Shown here: in pieces, positions 11,012-19,303 of the stretch
Layout of the letters: the number at the start of each line of letters is the position of its first letter
Numbering within the stretch: position 1 is the stretch's first letter
NCBI GenBank assembly: GCA_963728495.1
Contig: CAVSKI010000009.1
Span: 248,001-312,000 of the forward strand
Reading direction: 5' to 3'
From: JACVRW01 sp963728495
GTDB lineage: Bacteria; Actinomycetota; Thermoleophilia; Solirubrobacterales; Thermoleophilaceae
Length of the DNA stretch: 64,000 nucleotides
Program-made: the position numbers and the translations under genes
Notes under the pieces: generated by a model
The model's database searches: none
Told to the model about the DNA's origin: nothing
What the model saw: only the letters and a program-made list of their open reading frames with translations

Positions 11012-12096
11012 CGCCAGTGGCCTCCGCGACCAGCTGAAGCTGCTCGCGGATTATCTTTGACCCAGCTCGGCTCGAAGCCCGCGTGGGCGAGCTCGAGGGC
11101 GAGATGCAGGCGCCCGGCTTCTGGGACGACCAGGAGCGCGCGGCCTCGGTGTCGGCCGAGCACGCGTCGGTATCGCGCCGTTTGAGCGGCTTCCGCGCGC
11201 TCGAGCGCGACATCGGCGACCTCGACACGCTCGAGGAGATGGCGGCCGAGGACGAGTCGATGGCGGCGGAGCTCGAGGAGACGCTCGCTTCGATCGCCTC
11301 GCGGCTGGCGGAGCTCGAGGAGGCGCGCCTGTTCTCCGGCGAGTACGACGCCGGTGACGCGGTCGTGACGGTCAACGCGGGGGCAGGCGGTACCGACTCC
11401 CAGGACTGGGCCGAGATGCTCCTGCGCATGGAGATGCGCTGGGCCGAGGGACGCGGCATGAAGCCGGAGCTGAAGGAGGCCTCGCCGGGGGAGGAAGCGG
11501 GAATCAAGTCGGCGTCGTTCATCGCGCGCGGCGACAACGCCTACGGGCTCTTCAGCGCCGAGAAGGGCGTGCACCGCCTCGTGCGCATTTCCCCGTACGA
11601 CGCCCAGTCGCGCCGCCACACCGCCTTCGCCGGCCTCGAGGTCGCGCCGCTGGTGGAGGACAACGTCGAGGTGGAGATCGAGCCCGACGACCTCCAGATC
11701 GACACCTACCGCGCTTCCGGTGCCGGCGGCCAGCACGTGAACAAGACCGACTCCGCGGTGCGCATCACCCACCGTCCGAGCGGCATCGTGGTCCAGTGCC
11801 AAAACGAGCGCTCGCAGTCCTCCAACCGCGACACGGCGATGAAGATGCTGCGCGGGAAGCTGATCGAGCTCGAGGTGCGAAAGCGCCAGGAGGCGCTGGC
11901 CAAGGAGAGGGGGGAGGCCCTGGACGTGGGCTGGGGCTCACAGATCCGCTCCTACGTGCTGCACCCCTACACGATGGTCAAGGACCATCGCACCAATGTC
12001 GAGGCGGGCAACGCCCAGGGCGTCCTGGACGGCGACCTCGACGAATTCGTGCGCGCGGAGCTGCTGCGCCGTGTGGGCGACGGCTCGGCGGGCTAG
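11001..12096 (+). CDS. prfB: Peptide chain release factor 2 with programmed +1 frameshift
   Basis: The gene starts at ATG 11001 inside the secA end. Nineteen codons (MAPSASGLRDQLKLLADYL) lead to CTT TGA C at 11055-11061. A +1 shift there (coding 11001-11057 joined to 11059-12096) gives a 364-residue RF2, the normal length. The in-frame UGA is read by RF2 itself, so the shift is autoregulatory. The hexad before the slip (GCG GAT) is a poor match to the AGGGGG stimulator of E. coli, while TATCTTTGAC is identical. The GGQ loop is intact (SGAGGQHVNKT). The stop-codon-reading tripeptide is SPY (11590-11598), where RF2 normally has SPF. Confidence 0.95.
11052..11061 (+). promoter_or_regulatory. RF2 recoding site TAT CTT TGA C
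   Basis: The tRNA on CTT slips one base forward at the UGA when RF2 is scarce. The bases are identical to the E. coli core site. The upstream Shine-Dalgarno-like stimulator is weak (GCGGAT). Confidence 0.9.
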
Positions 12097-12168
12097 ATGA
12101 CTGATTCCACGACCCCGCGCACGCGGATGACGCACGGATACCTGCGCTGGATCGGGGTCATCGGGCTC

Positions 12169-12190
12169 GCTCATACCTTCAGGTATGAGC
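12169..12190 (+). terminator. Perfect 9-bp stem-loop after prfB
   Basis: GCTCATACC and GGTATGAGC flank a TTCA loop, 72 bases past the prfB stop. There is no T-run, so it may be a weak terminator or an mRNA 3'-end stabiliser. The rest of the gap 12097-12269 holds only a 55-codon open frame without coding character. Confidence 0.4.
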
Positions 12191-12269
12191 TTCGCCCTGC
12201 TTCCCCCGCCCAGCTTGGTCCCGTGCGCCCCCGCGCACACGCGGCCATGGAACCAATCATCTAGCGGCG

Positions 12270-12803
12270 ATGCCTCGCTATGCCGCATTCCTGCGCGGGA
12301 TAAACGTCGGCAAGCGCCGCGCGAGCAAGGAAGCGCTGATCTCGTGCTTCGAGGGCATCGGCCTCCACGACGTGACCACCTTCCGAGCGAGCGGGAACGT
12401 CGTCTTCTCGACGGGGCGGGAGCCCCGCACGAAGCTGGCGGCGCGCATCGAGAAGGCGTTGGCGGAGACGCTCGGCTTCGAGGTGATCGTTTTCCTGCGT
12501 ACCGAGACCGAGCTGAAGAAGATCTCCGGGCACGAGCCGTTCGACCCAAAGCTCGTGGAGGCCTCGAAGGGCAAGTTGCAGGTCGCCTTTCTGGAGAAGA
12601 GGCCGAGCAGAGGCGCGACCGAAGCGGTGACCGCGCTCGCCTCCGACGACGACCGGCTGGCCCTCGGCGCCCGCGAGCTGTTCTGGCTTCCCAAGGGCGG
12701 CCTGATGGAGTCGGAGCTCGATCAGGCGCGCATCGACGAGCTGCTCGGCCTGGCCACGGTCAGGACGATGGGAACCGTCCAGCAACTCGCGGCGAAGTTC
12801 TAG
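12270..12803 (+). CDS. DUF1697 family protein
   Basis: 177 residues. The opening MPRYAAFLRGINVGKRRASKEAL is the signature of DUF1697 (YyaA/SMa-type) proteins, followed by the conserved FRASGNVVFST block. The family has an alpha/beta fold with two related halves and no established biochemical role. No signal peptide or membrane segment is visible, so it should be cytosolic. The gene stands alone between prfB and a gene-free stretch. Confidence 0.85.
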   Translation: MPRYAAFLRGINVGKRRASKEALISCFEGIGLHDVTTFRASGNVVFSTGREPRTKLAARIEKALAETLGFEVIVFLRTETELKKISGHEPFDPKLVEASKGKLQVAFLEKRPSRGATEAVTALASDDDRLALGARELFWLPKGGLMESELDQARIDELLGLATVRTMGTVQQLAAKF

Positions 12804-13178
12804 AGGGCTCGATGTGGGTTGGTGGTCTTGTGGAGCCGCCCGGCGCTGTGCGAGCCACGGGCTTGTGGGCGCCGGCGTCTTCTAACGGCAGCAATCAAGG
12901 GTGGACGCGGCCGTGTTGTTGGCTACGTCACGTTGCCGTCACGCGGCTTGGCGCCACTGTCCTGGATTGGTGTCGTGCTGCGACACCAGGGCCGGACAGC
13001 TCCCAACGCAGCGGGCCGATTCGCCTCCCCGACGGGCTTGTGTTACAGCGTCGCGACAGGAGTGACAGTCCCGGCCGATCCCCGCGCCTGGTTGCTGTCG
13101 TACGACGCCCGACCCCGGCGCACCGCGGCTCGTGCACCGCAACCAAGGCGCGCGGCACACCGAACCCACATCAAGCCT
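12804..13178. other. 375-base gene-free stretch
   Basis: No open frame here has recognisable protein features on either strand. The one clear structure is an 8-bp perfect stem-loop at 12968-12988 (arms TGGTGTCG and CGACACCA, loop TGCTG). It could contain untranslated regions or decayed coding sequence. I see no promoter or RNA family I can name. Confidence 0.5.
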
Positions 13179-13544
13179 CTAGGCACCCCCGGCGTCGGAA
13201 TCCTCGCCATCCACCGCGTGAAGTCGCCCCTTGCTCACGCCCTCGACCTCTTCGAGCACACCGAGCAGGTGGGCGACGCGGCAAACGAGAAGGCGCTCCT
13301 CCTCGACCTCGATCCACACCCCGGCGGACGCGGGAAAGACCACGTGGTCCCCGGGCCGGACCGGCATCTGCACACCCACCTGGGGCCACCAGTCCAGGCC
13401 CGGACCGACTGCGAGCACGATGCCGTGCTGGGGCGGCGACTCGTGCTCGCCGGGGGGTAGCACCAGACCGGAGCGGCGCACGCGGTCGGGGTCCAGCTCC
13501 TTGATCACGATCTGGTCGAACAGGGGACGAAGCTGCTGCCTCAC
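13179..13544 (-). CDS. GroES-like co-chaperonin domain protein
   Basis: 121 residues. The sequence MRQQLRPLFDQIVIKELDPDRVRRSGLVLPPGEHESPPQHGIVLAVGPG follows the Cpn10/GroES pattern, including the region where the mobile loop lies and the later RPGDHVVFPASAGVWIEVEEERLLVCRVAHLLGV. GroES caps GroEL. No groEL is adjacent, and the protein is longer than GroES (about 97) with an extra acidic tail, so it may be a second, specialised copy. It is divergent from ftsH, with a 62-base gap. Confidence 0.78.
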   Translation of the reverse strand: MRQQLRPLFDQIVIKELDPDRVRRSGLVLPPGEHESPPQHGIVLAVGPGLDWWPQVGVQMPVRPGDHVVFPASAGVWIEVEEERLLVCRVAHLLGVLEEVEGVSKGRLHAVDGEDSDAGGA

Positions 13545-13566
13545 GCCACCAGGGTATTACGGGCGC

Positions 13567-13597
13567 TTTAGAAACCTCTATGTCCGGGCTCTAAAAT
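13567..13597 (+). promoter_or_regulatory. Candidate ftsH promoter and inverted repeat
   Basis: TTTAGA (13567-13572) and TCTAAA form an inverted repeat. The right arm overlaps TAAAAT (13592-13597), a good -10 match 10 bases before the ftsH ATG. The -35 spacing (19) is long. Transcription from here would give an almost leaderless ftsH mRNA, in line with the absence of a ribosome-binding site. Confidence 0.35.
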
Positions 13598-13606
13598 TGG
13601 CGGACA

Positions 13607-15544
13607 ATGCCCGACCAGCGCACGCCTCTCCCACCACGCGATCCCAAGCGTGGAGACGTTCGGGTCGAGGGCGCTCCGAAGAAGCCGCCGATGCTCCCCT
13701 GGAGCGGTCGCCGCTTCGTGGCCATCCTGCTCGCGCTGTTCTTTCTCAACTGGCTGATCGTCTCGGTCGTTGCGCCGGCCGAAGAGCGCATAAAGGTGCC
13801 CTACAACCCGAATTTCCTCGCCGAGGTGCGCGACGGCAACGTGAAGGAGATCTCGTCACGCGGCGACACCGTGCAGGGCGAGTTTCGCAAGGAGGTCAAG
13901 TACAAGGACGAGGCGGCAAAGGGCTTCGAGACCGAGATCCCGACCTTCGCCAATGAGCAGCAGCTGTCCGAGCTGCTCACCGAGAACAACGTGACGGTCA
14001 ACGCCGAGCCGCCCAACAGCCGCTCCCTGCTGGAGACCATTCTCTTCTCGTTCGGGCCGACGATCCTGCTGGTGGCGCTGTTCGTGTTCATCGCCCGCCG
14101 CGCCGCGGGCGCGGGCGGCGCGGGAGGCATGCTCAGCCAGTTCGGTCGTTCGCGGGCCAAGCGCGTGGAGGCCGAGACGCAGACCGTCAACTTCGAGGAC
14201 GTCGCCGGCATCGAGGAGGCTGAGAACGAGTTGGTGGAGGTCGTGGACTTCCTGCGCAACCCGGAGAAATACGCCAAGCTCGGAGCCCGGATCCCGCGCG
14301 GCGTGCTGCTCTCCGGAGCGCCCGGCACGGGCAAGACGTTGCTGGCCCGGGCCGTGGCCGGTGAGGCGGGCGTGCCCTTCTTCTCGGCCTCGGCATCGGA
14401 GTTCATCGAGGCGATCGTCGGCATCGGCGCGTCGCGGGTGCGCGACCTCTTCGTCCAGGCCAAGGAGGCCGCGCCGGCCATCATTTTCATCGATGAGCTG
14501 GACGCCATCGGCCGTGCTCGCGGCGGCAGCGGCGGCGTGGTCGGCGGCCACGACGAGCGCGAGCAGACGCTCAACCAGATCCTCACCGAGATGGACGGCT
14601 TCGACCCGGCTGCCGGTGTGATCGTGCTGGGCGCCACCAACCGCCCGGACGTGCTCGACCCGGCCCTGCTACGGCCTGGGCGCTTCGACCGCCGCGTGGC
14701 GGTTCAGGCACCCGACAGCGTCGGTCGCGAGCAGATCCTGCGGGTGCATACCCGCTCGGTGCCTCTGGCCGACGACGTCGACCTCGCCCGGATGGCTTCC
14801 ACCACCCCGGGGATGGTGGGCGCCGACCTCGCCAACCTGGTCAACGAGGCGGCGCTGCTGGCCGCTCGCCGCGGCCACGACCGCGTGGCGCGCGAGGACT
14901 TCACCGACGCCCTCGAGAAGATCGTGCTCGGCGCCGAGCGCAAGATCGTGCTGGGCGACGAGGACCGGCGCCGGATCGCCTACCACGAGGGCGGGCACGC
15001 CATCGTCGGAATGCTCACGCCGGGTGCCGATCCCGTGCGCAAGGTGTCGATCATCCCTCGAGGCATGGCGCTGGGGGTCACCCTCTCCACGCCCGACGAT
15101 GACCGCTTCAACCTCTCCGAGGACGAGTTGCGGGCAAAGATCCGGGTATCGCTCGGCGGCCGCGTGGCGGAGGAGCTCGTGTTCGGCGACATCACGACCG
15201 GCGCTGAGTCGGACATCCAGCACGTGACCCAGATCACCCGGGGCATGGTCGCCCGCTGGGGTATGAGCGAGAAGGTGGGCTTTATCACCGTCGCGCCGCA
15301 GGCTGGTCAGAACTTCCTGATGCCGGGTGCCGAGCCGGTGTCGGAGGCGACCCAGGAGCTGGTCGACAAGGAGGTGCGCCGGATCGTCGACGACGAGCAC
15401 GATGCCACCCGTCGCCTCCTCTTGGACAACCGCGAGCGCCTGGACGCCCTGGCCCAGGCTCTTCTGGAGCGCGAGACCCTGGACGAGCTCGACGCCTACT
15501 CGGTCGCCGGCATCGACCGCGCGGCGGAGCCCGCTTCGGCCTGA
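13607..15544 (+). CDS. ftsH: ATP-dependent zinc metalloprotease FtsH
   Basis: 645 residues: two membrane helices (about 35-55 and 140-160) around an extracytoplasmic domain, then an AAA module and an M41 protease. Walker A GAPGTGKT, Walker B IIFIDELDAIG, arginine fingers in LRPGRFDRR, zinc site HEGGH and the third ligand region AESDI are all present. The pore loop reads EAIVGIGAS where the well-studied enzymes have EMFVGVGAS, so the substrate-gripping Phe is Ile. FtsH degrades misfolded membrane proteins and some regulators. It is monocistronic; the next gene is convergent. Confidence 0.96.
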   Translation: MPDQRTPLPPRDPKRGDVRVEGAPKKPPMLPWSGRRFVAILLALFFLNWLIVSVVAPAEERIKVPYNPNFLAEVRDGNVKEISSRGDTVQGEFRKEVKYKDEAAKGFETEIPTFANEQQLSELLTENNVTVNAEPPNSRSLLETILFSFGPTILLVALFVFIARRAAGAGGAGGMLSQFGRSRAKRVEAETQTVNFEDVAGIEEAENELVEVVDFLRNPEKYAKLGARIPRGVLLSGAPGTGKTLLARAVAGEAGVPFFSASASEFIEAIVGIGASRVRDLFVQAKEAAPAIIFIDELDAIGRARGGSGGVVGGHDEREQTLNQILTEMDGFDPAAGVIVLGATNRPDVLDPALLRPGRFDRRVAVQAPDSVGREQILRVHTRSVPLADDVDLARMASTTPGMVGADLANLVNEAALLAARRGHDRVAREDFTDALEKIVLGAERKIVLGDEDRRRIAYHEGGHAIVGMLTPGADPVRKVSIIPRGMALGVTLSTPDDDRFNLSEDELRAKIRVSLGGRVAEELVFGDITTGAESDIQHVTQITRGMVARWGMSEKVGFITVAPQAGQNFLMPGAEPVSEATQELVDKEVRRIVDDEHDATRRLLLDNRERLDALAQALLERETLDELDAYSVAGIDRAAEPASA

Positions 15545-15554
15545 CCCGACGCCC

Positions 15555-16640
15555 TCAGCGGCGCTTGTCGGTCTTCGCCTCGAGCAGCGCCAGATCGGCC
15601 GCGGCCAAGGCCTCCTCCGCATCGGTCCCGGCTTCATGCTCCGCCGCGCCCCAGGTGAGCGCGATGCTGCGCCCGTCCTGCCCTTCGAATGCCTGTCGGA
15701 CTGCCTCGGCAACGTGGCCCAGCACTTCGCCGCCACCCGCACGATCGGTGTCCGGCATCACCACCACGAACTCGTCGCCGCCCCAGCGAAAGCAGCGGTC
15801 GCTCTCTCGGACGGCACCCTCCAGGATCCGCGCAACCTCGCTGAGGGAGCGGTCGCCCTCGAGGTGCCCGTAGCGATCGTTGATGCGCTTGAGGTTGTCC
15901 AGGTCGACCAGCCCCACCACCAACGGGCTGCCCTGGCGCTCGCAGCGAGCGATCTCCACCGTCAGCGCTTCGTCGAAGGCCCGGCGATTGCCCAGGCCCG
16001 TCAACGGGTCGACGCCCGCCAGCCGGCGCGCCACCTCGGCGCCCGAGCGCAGCCCCAACCGCTGGCGGCGCACGCCGGCCTGGTACGCGGTGAGCAGCAG
16101 GCCGATGCTGACGAGGATGAGGGCCTCGGCAGCCATGTCTCCCAAGATCTCGCCGCCGGTGCCCTCGTAGACCAGCGGCAGGGCGAGCGCCGCGACCATG
16201 GTGGCCAGATGGGCCAGAGCGCGGCGCGGAGGGTGCGAGGCGCCCGCGCCCAGCCAGAGGACGTACAGGTCCTCGTAGGCCGATGAGCCGCCCCCGGCCA
16301 GATAGTTGAGGGTCGCGATCCCGGCGATGCCGGCGTAGGCCACGGCCAGCTGATCGTTGAAGCTGGGCCGCCGGCGAGCCATTGCCACCGCTCCAGCCAG
16401 GCCGGCCAGACCGAGGGCCACCGCCACGGCCCATCCCGCGGCGCCGATTTCCTCGTCGACCGGCTCGAAGGGAAGGAAGCTGAGGGTGAGCAGCGCGCAG
16501 AGGCCGAGCAGGCCGGCCTGAAAGCGACGAGACGTGTCTAGGTCGGCGCCCGCATAGGGGTCCGAGCTGCGTTCGAACATTGCCCGCAGAGTGTCGCGGA
16601 TCGCCTTCCGTGGCTTGTCCACTGAGACCACCATCGGCAT
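15555..16640 (-). CDS. Membrane-bound diguanylate cyclase (GGDEF)
   Basis: 361 residues from ATG 16640; the open frame continues upstream but would run across nadC. The N-terminal half has about six hydrophobic segments forming a membrane sensor domain of no named family. The C-terminal half is a GGDEF domain (about 195-355) with an intact active site RWGGDEF. The inhibitory I-site RESD is five residues before it, so it should make cyclic di-GMP and be feedback inhibited. Metal-binding DLDNLKRINDRYGH is present. It diverges from nadC with a 37-base gap. No EAL domain or receptor is in the window. Confidence 0.9.
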   Translation of the reverse strand: MPMVVSVDKPRKAIRDTLRAMFERSSDPYAGADLDTSRRFQAGLLGLCALLTLSFLPFEPVDEEIGAAGWAVAVALGLAGLAGAVAMARRRPSFNDQLAVAYAGIAGIATLNYLAGGGSSAYEDLYVLWLGAGASHPPRRALAHLATMVAALALPLVYEGTGGEILGDMAAEALILVSIGLLLTAYQAGVRRQRLGLRSGAEVARRLAGVDPLTGLGNRRAFDEALTVEIARCERQGSPLVVGLVDLDNLKRINDRYGHLEGDRSLSEVARILEGAVRESDRCFRWGGDEFVVVMPDTDRAGGGEVLGHVAEAVRQAFEGQDGRSIALTWGAAEHEAGTDAEEALAAADLALLEAKTDKRR

Positions 16641-16677
16641 TTTCGCGCCGATCCCGTAGCCTGCCCGCCCGATCTTG

Positions 16678-17493
16678 ATGCACGACCTGATCGACCGCGC
16701 GCTCGCCGAGGACCTGGGCGAGGGAGACCTGACCACGCTCGCGGTCGTGCCCCCGGGCGCGCGGGCACGGGCGCGAATCGAGCAGAAGGCGCCCGGTGTC
16801 CCGGCCGGCCTGAGCGTGACGGAGAAGGTCTTCGAGCGGGTGGATCCCGAGCTGCGCTGGCAGGCCCACGCCGCGGAGGGCGAGTGGCGCGAGGGCGGCC
16901 CGCTGGCCGAGCTGGCCGGTGATGCCGCCGCGATCCTGAAGGGCGAGCGGGTGGCGCTCAACTTCCTCGGTCACCTGTCCGGGATCGCCACGCTCACCGC
17001 GCGCTACGTCGATGCGGTCGAGGGCACCGGCGCGCGCATCCTCGACACGCGCAAGACCACACCGGGCATGCGTGCTCTCGAAAAGGAGGCGGTGCGATTC
17101 GGTGGCGGCCTCAGCAACCGCGGAGGCCTCTACGACGCGATACTCGTCAAGGAGAATCACGCCGCGCTGGCGGGCGGAGTCGCCCAGGCGGCACGGCGGG
17201 CGATGGAGGCGGCGCCGCCGGGCATCACGGTAGAGGTCGAGTGCGCGACGCTCGAGGAGGTCGAGGGTGCGCTCGCGGCCGGCGTGCCGCGCCTGCTGCT
17301 CGACAACATGAGCCTCGACGAGCTACGCCGGGCGGTGGCACTCGCGGGCGGCCGCGCCGAGCTGGAGGCCTCAGGCGGGATCAACCTCGACACGGTCCGG
17401 GCGGTGGCCGAGACCGGCGTGGACTACATCAGCGTCGGCGCGCTCACGCACTCGGCTCCCGCGCTCGACGTCAGCCTGCTGCTCGAGCGATAG
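16678..17493 (+). CDS. nadC: Nicotinate-nucleotide pyrophosphorylase (carboxylating)
   Basis: 271 residues. It converts quinolinate and PRPP to nicotinate mononucleotide, the third step of de novo NAD synthesis. The ATG at 16678 is preferred over an adjacent TTG at 16675. Signature stretches are ILDTRKTTPGMRALEK, RFGGGLSNRGGLYDAILVKENH and ASGGINLDTVRAVAETGVDYISVGALTHS. The length is typical of NadC. Its neighbours nrtR and nadA on the other side complete a NAD locus, although nadB (aspartate oxidase) is not in the window. Confidence 0.95.
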   Translation: MHDLIDRALAEDLGEGDLTTLAVVPPGARARARIEQKAPGVPAGLSVTEKVFERVDPELRWQAHAAEGEWREGGPLAELAGDAAAILKGERVALNFLGHLSGIATLTARYVDAVEGTGARILDTRKTTPGMRALEKEAVRFGGGLSNRGGLYDAILVKENHAALAGGVAQAARRAMEAAPPGITVEVECATLEEVEGALAAGVPRLLLDNMSLDELRRAVALAGGRAELEASGGINLDTVRAVAETGVDYISVGALTHSAPALDVSLLLER

Positions 17494-17510
17494 CGTCGGC
17501 GCGCAGCCGG

Positions 17511-18233
17511 CTAGCCGGCCGCTTGCCGCTGGGGCGGCCTGAAAACAGCGAACGGATCCGTGACCTCCAGTTCGCGAGAGGTGAAGCGGTATAGGGCGGC
17601 GGGGCGCCCGCCCTCGCGCCCGGGGGCGCGGCGGTCGCCCGTCGCCTCGAGAAGCCCGCGCCGCTCGAGCACCCGACGCAGGTTGGTCGGATCCACTGGA
17701 TATCCGAGCGCGGCGGAGTAGATGCCGCTGAGCTCGGAGAACGAGAACCGCTCGGGGGCGAGCGCGAAGCCGATGTTCGTGTAGGAGAGCTTGGCCCGGA
17801 GGCGCTCACGGCCGGAGGGCACGATCGCGCCGTGGTCGAAGGCCATGAGCCCGGGGAGGCGGTCCACCGGATGCCAGGCCGTGTCGGCCGGTAACGCGGG
17901 GTCCAGCCCGAGGGGCACCAGCCCGAGATAGGTGGTGGCCAGCTGCCATTCGCCGGGGTGGCGGGTCGGGTCGCTCAGGGTCTCGAGCTGCTCGAGCCAG
18001 GAGAGTTCGGCCACGTCGACCTTGCGGGCCAGGTGCGAGCGGATCGACTCCTCGAGCGTATGCCCGTGATCCAGGTAGCCGCCAGGGAGGGACCACGCGC
18101 CCTCGAAGGGCTCGCGCCCTCGTTCCCAGAGCAGCACGCTGAGCCTGCCCTCGCGCACCTGGAGCACGACGGCCAGCGTGACATGCGACGGCGCGCTGCT
18201 TACCCGCGCGACGGTGCTATCCTGATCAGGCAT
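17511..18233 (-). CDS. nrtR: NrtR-type Nudix regulator of NAD metabolism
   Basis: 240 residues from ATG 18233. The N-terminal Nudix domain (GAWSLPGGYLDHGHTLEESIRSHLARKV) is degenerate relative to the catalytic Nudix box (GX5EX7REUXEEXGU); here the REUXEE glutamates are missing, as in NrtR, which senses ADP-ribose without hydrolysing it. The C-terminal winged helix (FSFSELSGIYSAALGYPVDPTNLRRVLERRGLLEATG) is the DNA-binding part. Its position between nadC and the divergent nadA strongly supports the role of NAD-synthesis repressor. The start lies 32 bases from nadA, with an inverted repeat in the gap. Confidence 0.88.
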   Translation of the reverse strand: MPDQDSTVARVSSAPSHVTLAVVLQVREGRLSVLLWERGREPFEGAWSLPGGYLDHGHTLEESIRSHLARKVDVAELSWLEQLETLSDPTRHPGEWQLATTYLGLVPLGLDPALPADTAWHPVDRLPGLMAFDHGAIVPSGRERLRAKLSYTNIGFALAPERFSFSELSGIYSAALGYPVDPTNLRRVLERRGLLEATGDRRAPGREGGRPAALYRFTSRELEVTDPFAVFRPPQRQAAG

Positions 18234-18245
18234 CGGTTTTCGATT

Positions 18246-18262
18246 GTAGGTCAATAACCTTC
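18246..18262. promoter_or_regulatory. Candidate NrtR operator
   Basis: GTAGGT, five bases, then ACCTTC (one mismatch in six pairs) fills the short gap between the divergent nrtR and nadA starts. Binding here could control both genes. It ends three bases before the nadA ATG. Assignment to NrtR is by position only. Confidence 0.5.
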
Positions 18263-18265
18263 GAT

Positions 18266-19282
18266 ATGAATCCCATCGAGCTTCCCACACTCTCTCCCGC
18301 CGGGGAGGCGCAGCTCTCCCCGGAGCAGATCGAGCGGCTTCAGAGCGAGGTCCGCGCCCTGGCCGAAGAACGCAACGCGGTCATCCTGGCGCACAACTAC
18401 CAGGTGCCCGAAGTGCAGGAGGTGGCCCACTTCGTGGGCGACTCGCTCGGCCTCTCGCGCCAGGCGGCGGCCACCGACTCCGACGTGATCGCGTTCTGTG
18501 GCGTCCACTTCATGGCCGAGACCGCGTCGATCCTCAGCCCGGAGAAGACGGTGCTGCTTCCCGACCTGGATGCCGGATGCTCGCTGGCCGATTCGATCAC
18601 GGCCGATCAGCTGCGCGCTTGGAAGGCCGACCATCCGGACGCCGTGGTGGTGATGTACGTCAACACCACGGCCGAGGTCAAGGCGGAGACCGACTACTGC
18701 TGCACTTCCTCGAACGCGGTCGGGGTGGTCGAGCACATCCGGCGCGAGCACGGCGACGACGTGGAGATTCTCTTCGGACCCGACATGTGGCTGGGCGCCT
18801 ACGTCGAGCGGGTCACTGGCCGCCGGATGCATGTGTGGGACGGCGAGTGCCACGTGCATGCGGGCATCCGCCCGGCGGACATCTCCGCCGTGCGCGCCGA
18901 ACACCCGGGCGCCGAGTTCATGATCCATCCCGAGTGCGGCTGCACCACTCAGGTCATGGAGTACGTGGCCTCGGGCGACGTGGATCCCGAGCGCACACAC
19001 ATGCTGTCCACGGGCGGCATGCTCGATTTCGCCCGCGATTCCGACGCGGACACCTTCATCGTGGCCACCGAGACGGGCATGCTGCATCCGCTGGCCAAGG
19101 AGAACCCTGGCAAGTCGTTCATCCCCGCGAACCGCGCGGCGGCGTGCCGCTACATGAAGATGATCACTCTTCCGAAGCTGCGGGACACACTTCGCGATCT
19201 GCGCCCCCAGGTCAAGGTCGACCCCGACCTGGCCGAGCGCGCCCGCATCCCGATCGAGCGAATGGTGGCGATCACGCCCTAA
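18266..19282 (+). CDS. nadA: Quinolinate synthase
   Basis: 338 residues. It condenses iminoaspartate with dihydroxyacetone phosphate to quinolinate using a [4Fe-4S] cluster. Cluster-ligand candidates are the Cys residues in FCGVHFMAETASIL, in CCTSSNAV and in HPECGCTTQVM. Other conserved parts are AHNYQVPEVQEVAHFVGDSL and FIVATETGMLHPL. There is no clear ribosome-binding site before the ATG, so translation may be leaderless. It pairs with nadC and nrtR. Confidence 0.96.
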   Translation: MNPIELPTLSPAGEAQLSPEQIERLQSEVRALAEERNAVILAHNYQVPEVQEVAHFVGDSLGLSRQAAATDSDVIAFCGVHFMAETASILSPEKTVLLPDLDAGCSLADSITADQLRAWKADHPDAVVVMYVNTTAEVKAETDYCCTSSNAVGVVEHIRREHGDDVEILFGPDMWLGAYVERVTGRRMHVWDGECHVHAGIRPADISAVRAEHPGAEFMIHPECGCTTQVMEYVASGDVDPERTHMLSTGGMLDFARDSDADTFIVATETGMLHPLAKENPGKSFIPANRAAACRYMKMITLPKLRDTLRDLRPQVKVDPDLAERARIPIERMVAITP

Positions 19283-19303
19283 CCGGGCCGGCGGTCGGCG
19301 AGC

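Noticed and set aside
12097..12264. A 55-codon open frame directly after prfB
   Set aside because: It contains a stem-loop (12169-12190), has no ribosome-binding site and no protein-like composition.
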